A stretch of DNA of 47,396 nt, taken from positions 1 through 47,396 of the IMG/VR virus record IMGVR_UViG_3300021364_000039; one strand, written 5' to 3'. Within the stretch, counting starts at the first letter, position 1. Every line of letters begins with the position of its first letter. This stretch comes from a virus. Shown here in pieces: positions 27,112-35,846 of the stretch. Below the pieces are notes generated by a model. The model was not told where the DNA came from. It searched no databases and saw only the letters and a list, made by a program, of their open reading frames with translations. The position numbers and the translations under genes are program-made.

Positions 27112-27704
27112 ACTTAGACGATGTAGCATTTTGGATGGATGCTGTGCGAAACAACGAAAATCATTTCGGTGTGTTAGAAAGTTTTTGGAAAGGACAACTT
27201 AAAAGCAAAGTGTGGCTTGTAGAGCATCTACATAATTCTCATTGGCGTCAAGAGAACATTGTAATCTTTGGCGGTTGGAACGGTGTATTATCTAGTTTGT
27301 TGTTTAACAGTAAATTAGACATAAATGACATACGTAGTGTTGATATAGATCCGAGTTGTGAAGAAGTTGCTAACATGATTTGTAAGAGGCAAGAAATTGA
27401 AGGCAAATTTAATGCTATTACTTGCGATATGTGTACATACGAATATGAATTTACTCCTGATCTTGTAATAAACACTAGTACAGAACATATAACACAAGAA
27501 CAATATGAAACATGGTTAGAACGTGTTCCAAAAACAAGTGCTATTGCTATACAAAATAACAATTATAAAAGTATTGCTGATCATATTCGTTGTTATGATT
27601 CATTAGAAGAATTCAAAATGTCCAGTGGTTTACAAAAGATATATACAGAGGATACTCTTAAATTACCATTGTATGATAGATATCTTTTGATTGGGCGCAA
27701 ATGA
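27102..27704 (+). CDS. class I SAM-dependent methyltransferase-like protein
   Basis: 200 residues, overlapping both neighbours. 'ENIVIFGGWNGVLSSLLF' is the motif I glycine loop and 'IRSVDIDPSCEEVAN' gives the acidic residue that would bind the SAM ribose. 'TPDLVINTSTEHI' occupies the motif IV position. The end 'LPLYDRYLLIGRK' matches the larger paralogue at 44030-44929, which also shares 'SK.WL' upstream of the glycine loop. The motif IV 'NTS(T/S)EH' is unlike the NPPY of nucleic-acid methylases, so a small-molecule, sugar or protein target is more likely. Confidence 0.7.
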   Translation: MLVDLDDVAFWMDAVRNNENHFGVLESFWKGQLKSKVWLVEHLHNSHWRQENIVIFGGWNGVLSSLLFNSKLDINDIRSVDIDPSCEEVANMICKRQEIEGKFNAITCDMCTYEYEFTPDLVINTSTEHITQEQYETWLERVPKTSAIAIQNNNYKSIADHIRCYDSLEEFKMSSGLQKIYTEDTLKLPLYDRYLLIGRK

Positions 27705-29080
27705 CAGACTTTTTAGAATTATTTAATAACAGACTAAAAGCAGAAGCAACAGAAACTTTTTGTGCGTTGCCTTGGATACACATGGCCACACGTCCAAATG
27801 GAGATATGCGGTTGTGCTGTAGTGCTAACGCCAGCGGAGCAGGCACAGATCATACAGTGGGTATTGTAAAAGACGATAGCGGACAGCATATAAACTTTGC
27901 GTCAACATCTCCTATGGAAGCATGGAACAGCGAATACATGCGTGGTGTAAGACGTACCATGATGGATGGTAAAATACCTGCTAGTTGTACAAAGTGTTTT
28001 GCTGAAGAATCAAAGGGTGTAGTAAGCAAACGTGTGTGGGAAACAGGAACCTGGATGGAACGTGGTCTTGATATACAAGATTTATTAAACGAAACACACA
28101 AAGATGGATACTACAAAGAAGAACTACAATATTTAGACCTGCGTCTTGGGCATACTTGTAATATCAAGTGTGTAATGTGTTCGCCACATGACAGCAGCAA
28201 GTGGGTAAAGGACTGGAAAGTATTAGAGCCACAGCTAAAAGATCTAGAAGTCAAGAGACAGATGCAATGGGATAAATCTGCTTTCAACAACAAGTGGCAC
28301 GAACAAGAAATATTCTGGGACGATCTATACAAACAAATACCTAATCTACGTGAAGTATACTTTGCTGGCGGTGAGCCATTGATGATAAAAGAACACAAAA
28401 AGTTTATCGAAGAAATTGTTAGACAAGGCTATCATAAACGTATACGTTTACGCTATAATACAAATGGCATATTAGTTGATAAAGATTTAATTAATTTATG
28501 GAAACACTTTGAAATAGTAAAAGTAGGTGTTAGTATGGACGCTGCTGGACCACGTAACAACTACATACGGTTTCCAACAGACTGGGATACTGTAGAACGT
28601 AACTTACACATGTTGGATAATACACCTGACAACATACGGCCAAGTATTGCCACTGCTATACAAATTTTTAACATTAAACATTTGCCAGACTTTATTCACT
28701 GGAAAATATCACAAGATTTTAAAAAAGTAAACACAGAAGAAATTCGTGGAGTAAAAGTCGGCGGCGGTCTAATCAATATGCACTTATTGTATATTCCAAC
28801 ATTTATGAGTATACAAATATTACCAAAAGAGGACAAAGCAGAAATACGTGAACTGTTTGGAAAATTCAAAGAATTTTTATATGACAGTTGGACACAGGAT
28901 CCTAACTTTTGGGAATTAAATCCGTATGGTTGGAGACGTTGGGAAGCAATACTAAATCATATGGACGCCGAAGACAAGAGTCATCTGCTTCCGGGATTCA
29001 AAGAGTATGTAAACAAACTTGATGCTATTAGAGGAGTAAATGCTAAAGATGTATTTCCTGAATTAGCTCACTTGTTATGA
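27701..29080 (+). CDS. radical SAM protein, N-terminal twitch/SPASM-like type
   Basis: 459 residues. Auxiliary cysteines are C21 ('TFCALPWIHMATRPNGDMRL'), C39-C40, C96 and C99 ('ASCTKCFAEE'). The catalytic motif is C153xxxC157xxC160 ('HTCNIKCVMC'), with 'VYFAGGEPLMIKEHKKFIEE' downstream and 'RIRLRYNTNG' as the next strand. It has longer loops than the copies at 15390 and 16588 but the same plan. It starts in an ATGA overlap with the methyltransferase and ends in one with the next radical SAM gene. It looks less AT-rich than the copies upstream. Confidence 0.87.
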   Translation: MTDFLELFNNRLKAEATETFCALPWIHMATRPNGDMRLCCSANASGAGTDHTVGIVKDDSGQHINFASTSPMEAWNSEYMRGVRRTMMDGKIPASCTKCFAEESKGVVSKRVWETGTWMERGLDIQDLLNETHKDGYYKEELQYLDLRLGHTCNIKCVMCSPHDSSKWVKDWKVLEPQLKDLEVKRQMQWDKSAFNNKWHEQEIFWDDLYKQIPNLREVYFAGGEPLMIKEHKKFIEEIVRQGYHKRIRLRYNTNGILVDKDLINLWKHFEIVKVGVSMDAAGPRNNYIRFPTDWDTVERNLHMLDNTPDNIRPSIATAIQIFNIKHLPDFIHWKISQDFKKVNTEEIRGVKVGGGLINMHLLYIPTFMSIQILPKEDKAEIRELFGKFKEFLYDSWTQDPNFWELNPYGWRRWEAILNHMDAEDKSHLLPGFKEYVNKLDAIRGVNAKDVFPELAHLL

Positions 29081-29985
29081 TATCTATAAAAAATTACGAT
29101 ACAGATTTTGTCATTGAATTAGACTTGGGCAACACTTGTAATTACAAGTGTAATTATTGTTTTCCAGGTGCTAACGAAGGCACAGTGCGTTGGCCTAATG
29201 TAGATAGATTAGAAACAGCACTGCTGAAATATATCAAACAACACGACAGACCTACTAGACTGTATTTGATAGGCGGTGAGCCTACACTGTGGAAACACTT
29301 GCCAAGGCTGTGTAATACACTTAAAATGGCACACAACATCAAAATATGTTTAAGTACTAATGCTAGTCAAAGCCTAAATTGGTGGAAAAGGCATTGGCAT
29401 TGTTTTGATGTGGTCCATATTAGTTTACATCACGAGGCAGGAGATGCTGCTCATTGTTTAGGTGTTGCCGAACTATTATACGATTATAAAGTTGAAACAA
29501 ACATTGATGTGTTAATGGATCCTGACCACTTTGGGCGCTGTAAGACGCTTGTAGACGCTGTAACAGGCGGTTGGAAGCCGTTTCCTGTGCTTGCTAAGAC
29601 TGTTTTGTATAACGGCGAACACCGCTATAACGAAGAACAACTTGAGTATGTGCGTGATCCAATCAAACAATATCCTGATATGGATTGGTATACGGAAGTT
29701 CAACGCAAGCCAAGAACTGAATTCAGTATAGACGGCGAAGCACACACAGACGACAACTACTTTGTGGTAAACAACCTCAATCACTTTGAGGGTTGGCAGT
29801 GTAATTTAGGTGTTGATATTGTTAAAATAGATAGACAGGGCAACGTTGGCGGCAATTGCGGAACTGACCTTGGTTACAATATATATGATTTACCCGATAT
29901 TGATATAGCACCTGTAAAATGTAGTAAATACACTTGTCCATGTAGCGGCGAAACAATAACCACCAAGTGGAGAGCACATGCCTGA
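29077..29985 (+). CDS. radical SAM protein with C-terminal cysteine cluster
   Basis: 302 residues. C21xxxC25xxC28 ('NTCNYKCNYC') is followed by 'LYLIGGEPTLWKHL'. C-terminal signature: 'FEGWQCNLGVDIVKIDRQGN', 'GGNCGTD', 'VKCSKYTCPC' and 'ITTKW'. It is most like the leftward gene at 35834-36778: 'LDLGNTCNYKCNYCFPGANE' here against 'MSIGNICNYQCWYCFKGAHE' there. It therefore belongs to a subgroup spread over both strands. Function is unknown beyond SAM-radical chemistry. Its start overlaps the upstream stop (ATGA). Confidence 0.86.
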   Translation: MISIKNYDTDFVIELDLGNTCNYKCNYCFPGANEGTVRWPNVDRLETALLKYIKQHDRPTRLYLIGGEPTLWKHLPRLCNTLKMAHNIKICLSTNASQSLNWWKRHWHCFDVVHISLHHEAGDAAHCLGVAELLYDYKVETNIDVLMDPDHFGRCKTLVDAVTGGWKPFPVLAKTVLYNGEHRYNEEQLEYVRDPIKQYPDMDWYTEVQRKPRTEFSIDGEAHTDDNYFVVNNLNHFEGWQCNLGVDIVKIDRQGNVGGNCGTDLGYNIYDLPDIDIAPVKCSKYTCPCSGETITTKWRAHA

Positions 29986-31033
29986 GTTTGATACACTAAT
30001 ACCACAAGAAGATAGAATATTCCAAATTGCTTGGGAAAGCACATTGAAATGTAATCTCGATTGTGCGTATTGTGGAGACGGGCATGACAACAAAACAGAA
30101 CATCCTAGTTTAGGCGAGTGTAATGAAACTGTAGATTTTATATTTCGCTATGTTGATCTCAAGATGTCCGAGCGTCCTGAATCGGCTAGACAAGCCAATT
30201 TAAATATACAAGGTGGCGAAAGTTTATTCCATCCTCACATAGTTGATATACTGAAATGGATAAACTTCAAAAGACAAAAATACGATTGGTATATGGGCAT
30301 AGCATTTATAACAAATGCTGTGGTTGGTGCTAGACAGTGGACTCGTATAACTGAGTATGTTGACTACTATACTATTAGCTATCATGCCAGTGCGACACAA
30401 AAACAAAAAAATATTGTAAGGAAAAACATACAATATTGTGTAAAAAAACAAAAAAACTTTACTGTAAATATTATGATGGATCCAAGACATTGGAACGATT
30501 GTGTTGAAATGATTGAATGGTGTAAAAAACACAATATACCTCATCACGCAAGACAATTGGACCATCATTGGTTAGATATGCGGTGGAACTATTCTGCTAA
30601 ACAAGCTGAATATCTTTTAGGCAAAAAAATTACATTAAAAGATAAATTATCTCACGCTTTTGTAAAAGGATTAAATTTAAGCGCAGAAGGTAGAGCTTGT
30701 TGTGGCAACAAAACACTGTGCGCCAGCGGTTGTTATACAAAATATGTTGATAATAAATTTAAAAACTGGCATTGTAGTGTAGCAGATCATTTCTTATATA
30801 TTAGACAAACTACAGGTGAAGTTTTTACTAATAAAGATTGTAAAATGAATTACCAAAATTCAATCGGTCCAATTGGGTATTTGTCAGACACTAACAAAAT
30901 TATAAAAGAAGCACACAATCGTGGTATAGTGTGTAAAAAGTCTAGTTGTTGGTGTGGTATATGTGCGCCTAAGGCACGAACTAAAGTAAAGTTTGATGCC
31001 ATGATGGCAGATTTAAACAGTCAAAATCAGTAA
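29978..31033 (+). CDS. radical SAM protein with long cysteine-rich C-terminus
   Basis: 351 residues. C25xxxC29xxC32 ('LKCNLDCAYC') with 'LNIQGGESLFH', a GGES variant of GGEP. The C-terminal 120 residues carry about ten cysteines: 'ACCGNKTLCASGC', 'WHCSVADHFLYI', 'NKDCKMN', 'VCKKSSCWCGICAPKA'. The leftward gene at 33907-34959 has the same series ('RGCCGARSIQGSCNGCW', 'WYCAVNKYFLHI', 'GPIGRL', 'CGCGMCVPKA'), so the two are paralogues separated by 3 kb. The cysteine count suggests one or two extra Fe-S clusters. It ends the six-gene operon, overlapping the opposing gene by 53 bases. Confidence 0.86.
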   Translation: MPEFDTLIPQEDRIFQIAWESTLKCNLDCAYCGDGHDNKTEHPSLGECNETVDFIFRYVDLKMSERPESARQANLNIQGGESLFHPHIVDILKWINFKRQKYDWYMGIAFITNAVVGARQWTRITEYVDYYTISYHASATQKQKNIVRKNIQYCVKKQKNFTVNIMMDPRHWNDCVEMIEWCKKHNIPHHARQLDHHWLDMRWNYSAKQAEYLLGKKITLKDKLSHAFVKGLNLSAEGRACCGNKTLCASGCYTKYVDNKFKNWHCSVADHFLYIRQTTGEVFTNKDCKMNYQNSIGPIGYLSDTNKIIKEAHNRGIVCKKSSCWCGICAPKARTKVKFDAMMADLNSQNQ

Positions 31034-32138
31034 GAACTAAATCCTTAACCAATCCTGTTTCGGCACACCAAGGTTGTATACCCTCTGCTGCTCTTTGATC
31101 AAATATTACAGTCGCATCACCCAATTCTTGTTGTAAAGCAAGTATCAATTTATTTTCTTGCGCAACTCTATAACGCATACTGTACATAGCAGCAGTACCT
31201 TCATAACAAAACACATTGCTCATGTCAATTACTGTGCCTTGCGGATTGTCTTTAGGTATATGCGCTACAAACTGTTCAGGTGTGTTTATAGGATCAACAT
31301 GTATGCCGCCACCTGCTGCTTCTAGTGCTGCGAGATTGTAATCATAGTAAATGTGTTCAGCAGCAGGGCCACGTTGTTCTGCGGCAAGTGGATTAGCAGG
31401 TGCTACAAGACGCATAATAGGTGTATCATATACTCTTGGATAGTCAGGCTTTCCTGTTGCTTGTGTATGTACGTGTGTAGTTAAACAGTAATTGTATTTT
31501 TGATAGATATAACTGCTGGTTTCTCCGCCTCTGTATTGATAAAACTTGCCGCCACGTTGATCTTCAGAATATGCTTCAATAGTATAATGATTGTCTAGCA
31601 GGGTTTTGATTAAATTCCAACCTGCCTGTTTGTGTTTGTACGTTACTTCTATTTTACCTGCGCCAATCCATGTAGGCAAATAGTCATCGTGTATGCTACC
31701 GTGACTTCGCATTGGTTCAAGTGCCTGGTAATCCGTAAAGAACTGTGGTTTTCCAAACTCTGGACAGTCTAGATCTATATATGTTTGTAAGTCAATGCTG
31801 AAACACTGCGGGTGTATTCCATAATAGGCATCACCTCCGTCCAGTATGTGACACAGCAAATCATATTCTTCAGGATGTGTCTCAAAAAACTGTGTGCCGT
31901 TAATGAATTCTGTGCCAGCACTTATTACCACAGCATGGTCGTATTTAGCACAGGCTGATTGTAGTAGTTTGTCTACACTAGCGTCTTCGAACACAGTGTA
32001 ACCCATGCCAGTTAAGTTACTAATTGTGTAGTCAGCACGATTTACTACTAGTTGCTTGTCTACAGTGTATTCAGCAACATCGTTTACAATACATACACAA
32101 GTATCTTTATCAGTAAATTTGCTTTGATATACGTTCAT
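30981..32138 (-). CDS. unknown protein (385 aa)
   Basis: 385 residues, second gene of a leftward pair; its ATG lies inside the upstream oxygenase gene (overlap 29 bases). I do not recognise the family. The N-terminal half resembles an alpha/beta fold ('DTCVCIVNDVAEYTVDKQLV', 'KYDHAVVISAGTEFINGTQF'). A central loop is 'WIGAGKIEVTYKHKQAGW', and the C-terminal half includes 'QGTVIDMSNVFCYEGTAAMY', another possible Rossmann-like strand and loop. It is less AT-rich than most neighbours (27 G+C in the 60 bases from 31321). A glycosyltransferase fold is conceivable, but no DxD or EK/GF motif is evident. Confidence 0.65.
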   Translation of the reverse strand: MNVYQSKFTDKDTCVCIVNDVAEYTVDKQLVVNRADYTISNLTGMGYTVFEDASVDKLLQSACAKYDHAVVISAGTEFINGTQFFETHPEEYDLLCHILDGGDAYYGIHPQCFSIDLQTYIDLDCPEFGKPQFFTDYQALEPMRSHGSIHDDYLPTWIGAGKIEVTYKHKQAGWNLIKTLLDNHYTIEAYSEDQRGGKFYQYRGGETSSYIYQKYNYCLTTHVHTQATGKPDYPRVYDTPIMRLVAPANPLAAEQRGPAAEHIYYDYNLAALEAAGGGIHVDPINTPEQFVAHIPKDNPQGTVIDMSNVFCYEGTAAMYSMRYRVAQENKLILALQQELGDATVIFDQRAAEGIQPWCAETGLVKDLVLTDFDCLNLPSWHQTLL

Positions 32139-32859
32139 GTTGTTTACGATAACTATCTACAATTAGTTCACAGTATTCTTTTTTTCTATTGCCTAAATAG
32201 CAATGAGCTATTAAATGTATTCTATCTTTTTCACTATTGTTTACTACACTATGGTCGTTAAAAATATTACACATTATCATCTTTCCAGACTTAAAGGGTA
32301 CTACTCCAGAATCTTTGATTGTCATGTGACATTCGTCAGGATGATCAATTGCTATGTTTACAGGAATAGGCCAATCAAATAAATTTTCACTTGTAACAAA
32401 CGGTGAGTAATCATTATGAGGAGATATATATCCACCTGCTTCCAATTTCATAAACCTAATTCGGGCATAAGTTTCAGCTGGAAAAACAGACTTAAAAAAT
32501 AATTTAATTTTTTTTGTTTTATTACCTAAAGATGTCCAGTTATAATTAGGTTCTTTTTCGTATCCGTAAGTTTGCCAAACATTTGTCTTATCTACATCAA
32601 TACCATGTAGTACACAACTACTCCAGCCTCGATGTGTTCCTTCGCCTGTAGATTCATCTCTGTGTGCTACATAATAAGGCTCAGCAAGTTTGCTATCCGA
32701 TAACCAACCTTTAGTATTAAATAAACAATCTAATTCTAAGTATTGATATCCATGTCCACTAATAATCCATTTTGTTTGATCTTCTAAACTGTAATCTGGA
32801 AGTGGTTTTGGTTCTAATACAGCATTGCGATGCTGATTATAAAATTTTATATGATCCAT
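32110..32859 (-). CDS. aspartyl/asparaginyl hydroxylase-like 2OG-Fe(II) oxygenase
   Basis: 249 residues. The Fe(II) triad is visible: H148-x-D150 in 'GGYISPHNDYSP' and H203 in 'CNIFNDHSVVNNS', with R213 in 'KDRIHLIAH' as 2-oxoglutarate anchor. The order and spacing match the cupin-like beta-hydroxylase family that acts on Asp, Asn or related residues. The target might be a protein side chain, a free amino acid or an intermediate of the local pathway. It is the first gene of a leftward pair. The exact TATAAATA element lies four bases upstream of its ATG, sharing a 38-base gap with the divergent radical SAM gene. Confidence 0.78.
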   Translation of the reverse strand: MDHIKFYNQHRNAVLEPKPLPDYSLEDQTKWIISGHGYQYLELDCLFNTKGWLSDSKLAEPYYVAHRDESTGEGTHRGWSSCVLHGIDVDKTNVWQTYGYEKEPNYNWTSLGNKTKKIKLFFKSVFPAETYARIRFMKLEAGGYISPHNDYSPFVTSENLFDWPIPVNIAIDHPDECHMTIKDSGVVPFKSGKMIMCNIFNDHSVVNNSEKDRIHLIAHCYLGNRKKEYCELIVDSYRKQHERISKQIY

Positions 32860-32863
32860 ATGG

Positions 32864-32871
32864 TATTTATA
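32864..32871 (-). promoter_or_regulatory. exact TATAAATA four bases before ATG
   Basis: Minus strand TATAAATA, then CCAT, then the ATG at 32859. Exact T4 late element. The spacing implies a transcript beginning at the start codon. No ribosome site exists between the element and ATG. Confidence 0.65.
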
Positions 32872-32885
32872 TCATTAACTACGCA

Positions 32886-32893
32886 TATAAATA
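32886..32893 (+). promoter_or_regulatory. exact TATAAATA four bases before GTG
   Basis: Plus strand TATAAATA, then AAAA, then the GTG at 32898. Back to back with the element at 32864-32871, separated by 14 bases. Both divergent genes thus have the same octamer at the same distance from their start codons. Confidence 0.65.
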
Positions 32894-32897
32894 AAAA

Positions 32898-33944
32898 GTG
32901 TTTAGTTTTACAGATCTCAAAAGCGTCCACATAGAAATATCAAATCGTTGTCAGGCACAGTGTCCTATGTGTAGCCGTAACCACCATGGCGGAATAGGAA
33001 ATCCTTTACTTACAGAAAGCGATTGGACTATTGAAGACTTTATACATATATTTACAGAAGAAGTAAAACAACAAATAGAAAAAATAACATTTTGTGGTAA
33101 TTTTGGCGATCCGTTGCTTAATTTTCATTTAGTAAAAATGCTTGATTATGTTAAAAACGACGATATTTATATTGATATACATACTAATGGTAGTTTACGT
33201 AATCACACATTTTGGAAAGAATTACCAAACCATTTGCCAGCAGCACACAAAGTTGTATTTGCGTTAGACGGTTTAGCTGATACACACAGCAGATATCGAA
33301 TAAACACAGATTTCAATAAAATAATTGACAACGCTCGTTCGTTTATAGCAGCAGGCGGTACTGCCGAATGGAGTATGATAAGGTTTAAACACAATGCGCA
33401 TCAAGTATCGGCAGCAAAAGAAGTTTCTAAGTATTATGGATTTAAATATTTTACAGTTAAAGATAGCAGCCGTTTTGCTTTTGATGATAAATTTGCGGTA
33501 TTAAATAAATTTGGTAAAACTGTGGATACATTAGAACCATACCAAGAAGTAAGTCCTATTTCTCCTGAACTTATACCTACTTTAGTAGATCAAACAATTA
33601 TTGATTGTTGGGCTAAAAAGCAGTGCGAAGTTTACATTGATGCGCATCTTGATTTAATGCCTTGCTGTTTCTTAGCCAGTATTCCTTATAATTGGCATAA
33701 TAAAAAAGATCCATTATACGAAGCTAAAGAGATAACAAAAGCTCAATATGAAAACCTTATATTTGATATGGGTAATACAAATTTAAAAAATACTTCGATA
33801 AAAAATATTATAAGTAAGCCTGGTTACACAAGTGTATGGAAACGTTACTGGACTACGCAAAAATTATATACTTGTGCTAGGACTTGCGGAAATTTAGTTG
33901 CTACACCTAGCGAACAATTTGTTGAAAAACTTCAAGTGACTTAG
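32898..33944 (+). CDS. radical SAM protein, SPASM type (CPMC subgroup)
   Basis: 348 residues from a GTG start. C18xxxC22xxC25 ('NRCQAQCPMCSRNHHGG') is followed not by GGEP but by 'TFCGNFGDP', a substitution shared with the genes at 45146 and 46222. The C-terminal SPASM-like part has 'IDCWAKKQCEVYIDAHLDLM', 'PCCFLAS' and 'TCARTCGN'. SPASM enzymes of this order (catalytic domain first) usually modify peptides or carbohydrates. It is a single-gene unit starting from a shared divergent promoter region, and its 3' end overlaps the opposing radical SAM gene by 38 bases. Confidence 0.85.
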   Translation: MFSFTDLKSVHIEISNRCQAQCPMCSRNHHGGIGNPLLTESDWTIEDFIHIFTEEVKQQIEKITFCGNFGDPLLNFHLVKMLDYVKNDDIYIDIHTNGSLRNHTFWKELPNHLPAAHKVVFALDGLADTHSRYRINTDFNKIIDNARSFIAAGGTAEWSMIRFKHNAHQVSAAKEVSKYYGFKYFTVKDSSRFAFDDKFAVLNKFGKTVDTLEPYQEVSPISPELIPTLVDQTIIDCWAKKQCEVYIDAHLDLMPCCFLASIPYNWHNKKDPLYEAKEITKAQYENLIFDMGNTNLKNTSIKNIISKPGYTSVWKRYWTTQKLYTCARTCGNLVATPSEQFVEKLQVT

Positions 33945-34959
33945 CTTTAGGTACACACATACCGCAACCGCATCTATTGTGTGGACATTTTATTATTCTA
34001 TCGCGATTTTCATAGGCATAATTTAATATTCCATCAGGATTACTTAAACGTCCTATTGGGCCTTTTCGTCCACTAAAACTTGTTTGACAAGTTTGGTGAT
34101 GATAAACTTTTCCTGTATGTTGATCAATATGTAAAAAATACTTGTTTACAGCACAATACCAATCTTTAAAATTAGTGTTCACAGCTTCTACTTTATTCCA
34201 GCATCCGTTACAGCTTCCTTGTATACTTCTAGCACCACAACAGCCTCTAGGCAATTCATATCCTTCTTTTACACGTTCAACTAAATCAATTGACAAACCT
34301 TTTTCTTTAAGATACCATTGTTGCTGTTCTATTGTATAAGGATGACTGGTCCTGCGTTTGACACCTTCAGTATCCTCAAACCAATCTGTAATTCCTACTA
34401 TCCCGTCGCCTATTATCGTTGGTTTGCTATCAATACCGTGCGCCTTTAATTTTTCATGTACTTCTACACATTCATTCCAGTGATCAGCGTGCATCATTAC
34501 ATTTACTGTATTCCAAATACCTGCGTCATGTACTAATATAGCGTTATTTACTGTGCGTTCTTTACTAAAAAGTGCTGCTTCGGCATGATAACTTAGTGTT
34601 ATGCCTACAAAGTTTTGCTTAATAAAATCAATATGCTTTTCTGGCCATGTGCCGTTGCTGGTCATGCCAACTTGAAACTCAGTTTCATTGTTTATTTTTT
34701 CTACAAAGTCCCAAAACTTTGGATTAACTGTTGGTTCCCCTCCGGTAAATCCTATATTAGCATTTGGTTGTTTATATAATGATGTGTATTGTTTAACAAA
34801 TGACAATGTGTCACATAATTCATTCCAACTTGTAGGCGGGCTATAAGTGTTATGCCTAGTGCTTTCGCAGTAAGTACAATCAAAATTACAACGTCTACCA
34901 ATATCCCATGTAACCATCATAGGTTCAGGATTGGTTAATTTTATAGCATCTACTTCCAT
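33907..34959 (-). CDS. radical SAM protein with long cysteine-rich C-terminus
   Basis: 350 residues. C24xxxC28xxC31 ('RRCNFDCTYC') and 'IGFTGGEPTVNP'. The C-terminal cysteine series ('RGCCGARSIQGSCNGCW', 'WYCAVNKYFLHI', 'HQTCQTSFSGRKGPIG', 'CGCGMCVPKA') matches the rightward gene at 29978-31033 position by position. The N-terminal domain is more like that of the next gene upstream (34950-35846), with 'W(D/N)xGxRCN(F/L)DC'. It is the last gene of the six-gene leftward operon and overlaps its neighbour by 10 bases. Confidence 0.86.
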   Translation of the reverse strand: MEVDAIKLTNPEPMMVTWDIGRRCNFDCTYCESTRHNTYSPPTSWNELCDTLSFVKQYTSLYKQPNANIGFTGGEPTVNPKFWDFVEKINNETEFQVGMTSNGTWPEKHIDFIKQNFVGITLSYHAEAALFSKERTVNNAILVHDAGIWNTVNVMMHADHWNECVEVHEKLKAHGIDSKPTIIGDGIVGITDWFEDTEGVKRRTSHPYTIEQQQWYLKEKGLSIDLVERVKEGYELPRGCCGARSIQGSCNGCWNKVEAVNTNFKDWYCAVNKYFLHIDQHTGKVYHHQTCQTSFSGRKGPIGRLSNPDGILNYAYENRDRIIKCPHNRCGCGMCVPKAKSLEVFQQIVR

Positions 34960-35846
34960 TTAGTTATATTCACATCAGCAGCACATGTACACCAATCTCT
35001 AGTACAAATTATAGGAACATCGGGACGTTCAAAACTTCCATTATATATGTTTCCTAAACTTCCACCAACTCTACATGTAGCTCTATGTACTTCTCCATCC
35101 CAATTTATCATTAAACTTTCTATACCAGCTCTACATTGCCATCCCTTAAACATATTTAATTTTTCTTTAAGTAAATCGTTTGTGTGCATCAAATCTTTAC
35201 TGTCAACAAGAGTGTTAGGTTTAGCTGTTGTTTCTGTGCTTTTTATCCATTCTAAATCTTTAAGTTCATACCGCATATCGTCAAACCAGTCATGACGTTC
35301 GGTCCATCGTATGCGTCTAATACTAAAAGCAATATTATGTTCAGTAAGTAATCTAGTTGCTAGTTTTACTTCTTTCATTAACTCGTGATGTGCCATTATC
35401 ATTACATGAAAGTCTTTAGAATGTTTTATACCACCTACTGTGCCAGCAAAATATAAAATAGTGTCAAGTCTTTTACGCCAGTCTTTATCTTCAATATGTA
35501 AGCTGAACACTATGTAATTGACTGGCAGTTGTAAGTAGTATTCTGCTTTTCTAGTAGCGTTAGTTGTAACACTTAACCAATTAATTTTAGGACGAGCATA
35601 CTCAATCAAATATTCAAACTGAGGATGAACGCACGGTTCACCACCTGTAAAACTAATACGTACATTTTTGATTTGAGAAAGTGTATCTACTGTTTCAAAC
35701 AGTTTACCTATGTTTGTATGAGGACTATGTTGATCATGTATTTCAGGAGGACAGTATGAACAGTCTAGGTTACAACGTTTACCTAAATTCCACTCAACTT
35801 TAACACTATCTCTATAGTGCGGCCACCTATTTTCTACACTAAACAT
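34950..35846 (-). CDS. radical SAM protein with C-terminal cysteine cluster
   Basis: 298 residues. C25xxxC29xxC32 ('KRCNLDCSYC') followed by 'ISFTGGEPCVHPQFEYL'. The C-terminal signature is 'FKGWQCRAGIESLMINWDGE', 'TCRVGGSLGNI', 'IICTRDWCTC' and 'VNITKWK'. It shares this end with the genes at 17843, 29077 and 35834. The overlaps at both ends (10 and 13 bases) indicate coupled translation. Substrate unknown. Confidence 0.86.
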   Translation of the reverse strand: MFSVENRWPHYRDSVKVEWNLGKRCNLDCSYCPPEIHDQHSPHTNIGKLFETVDTLSQIKNVRISFTGGEPCVHPQFEYLIEYARPKINWLSVTTNATRKAEYYLQLPVNYIVFSLHIEDKDWRKRLDTILYFAGTVGGIKHSKDFHVMIMAHHELMKEVKLATRLLTEHNIAFSIRRIRWTERHDWFDDMRYELKDLEWIKSTETTAKPNTLVDSKDLMHTNDLLKEKLNMFKGWQCRAGIESLMINWDGEVHRATCRVGGSLGNIYNGSFERPDVPIICTRDWCTCAADVNITKWK

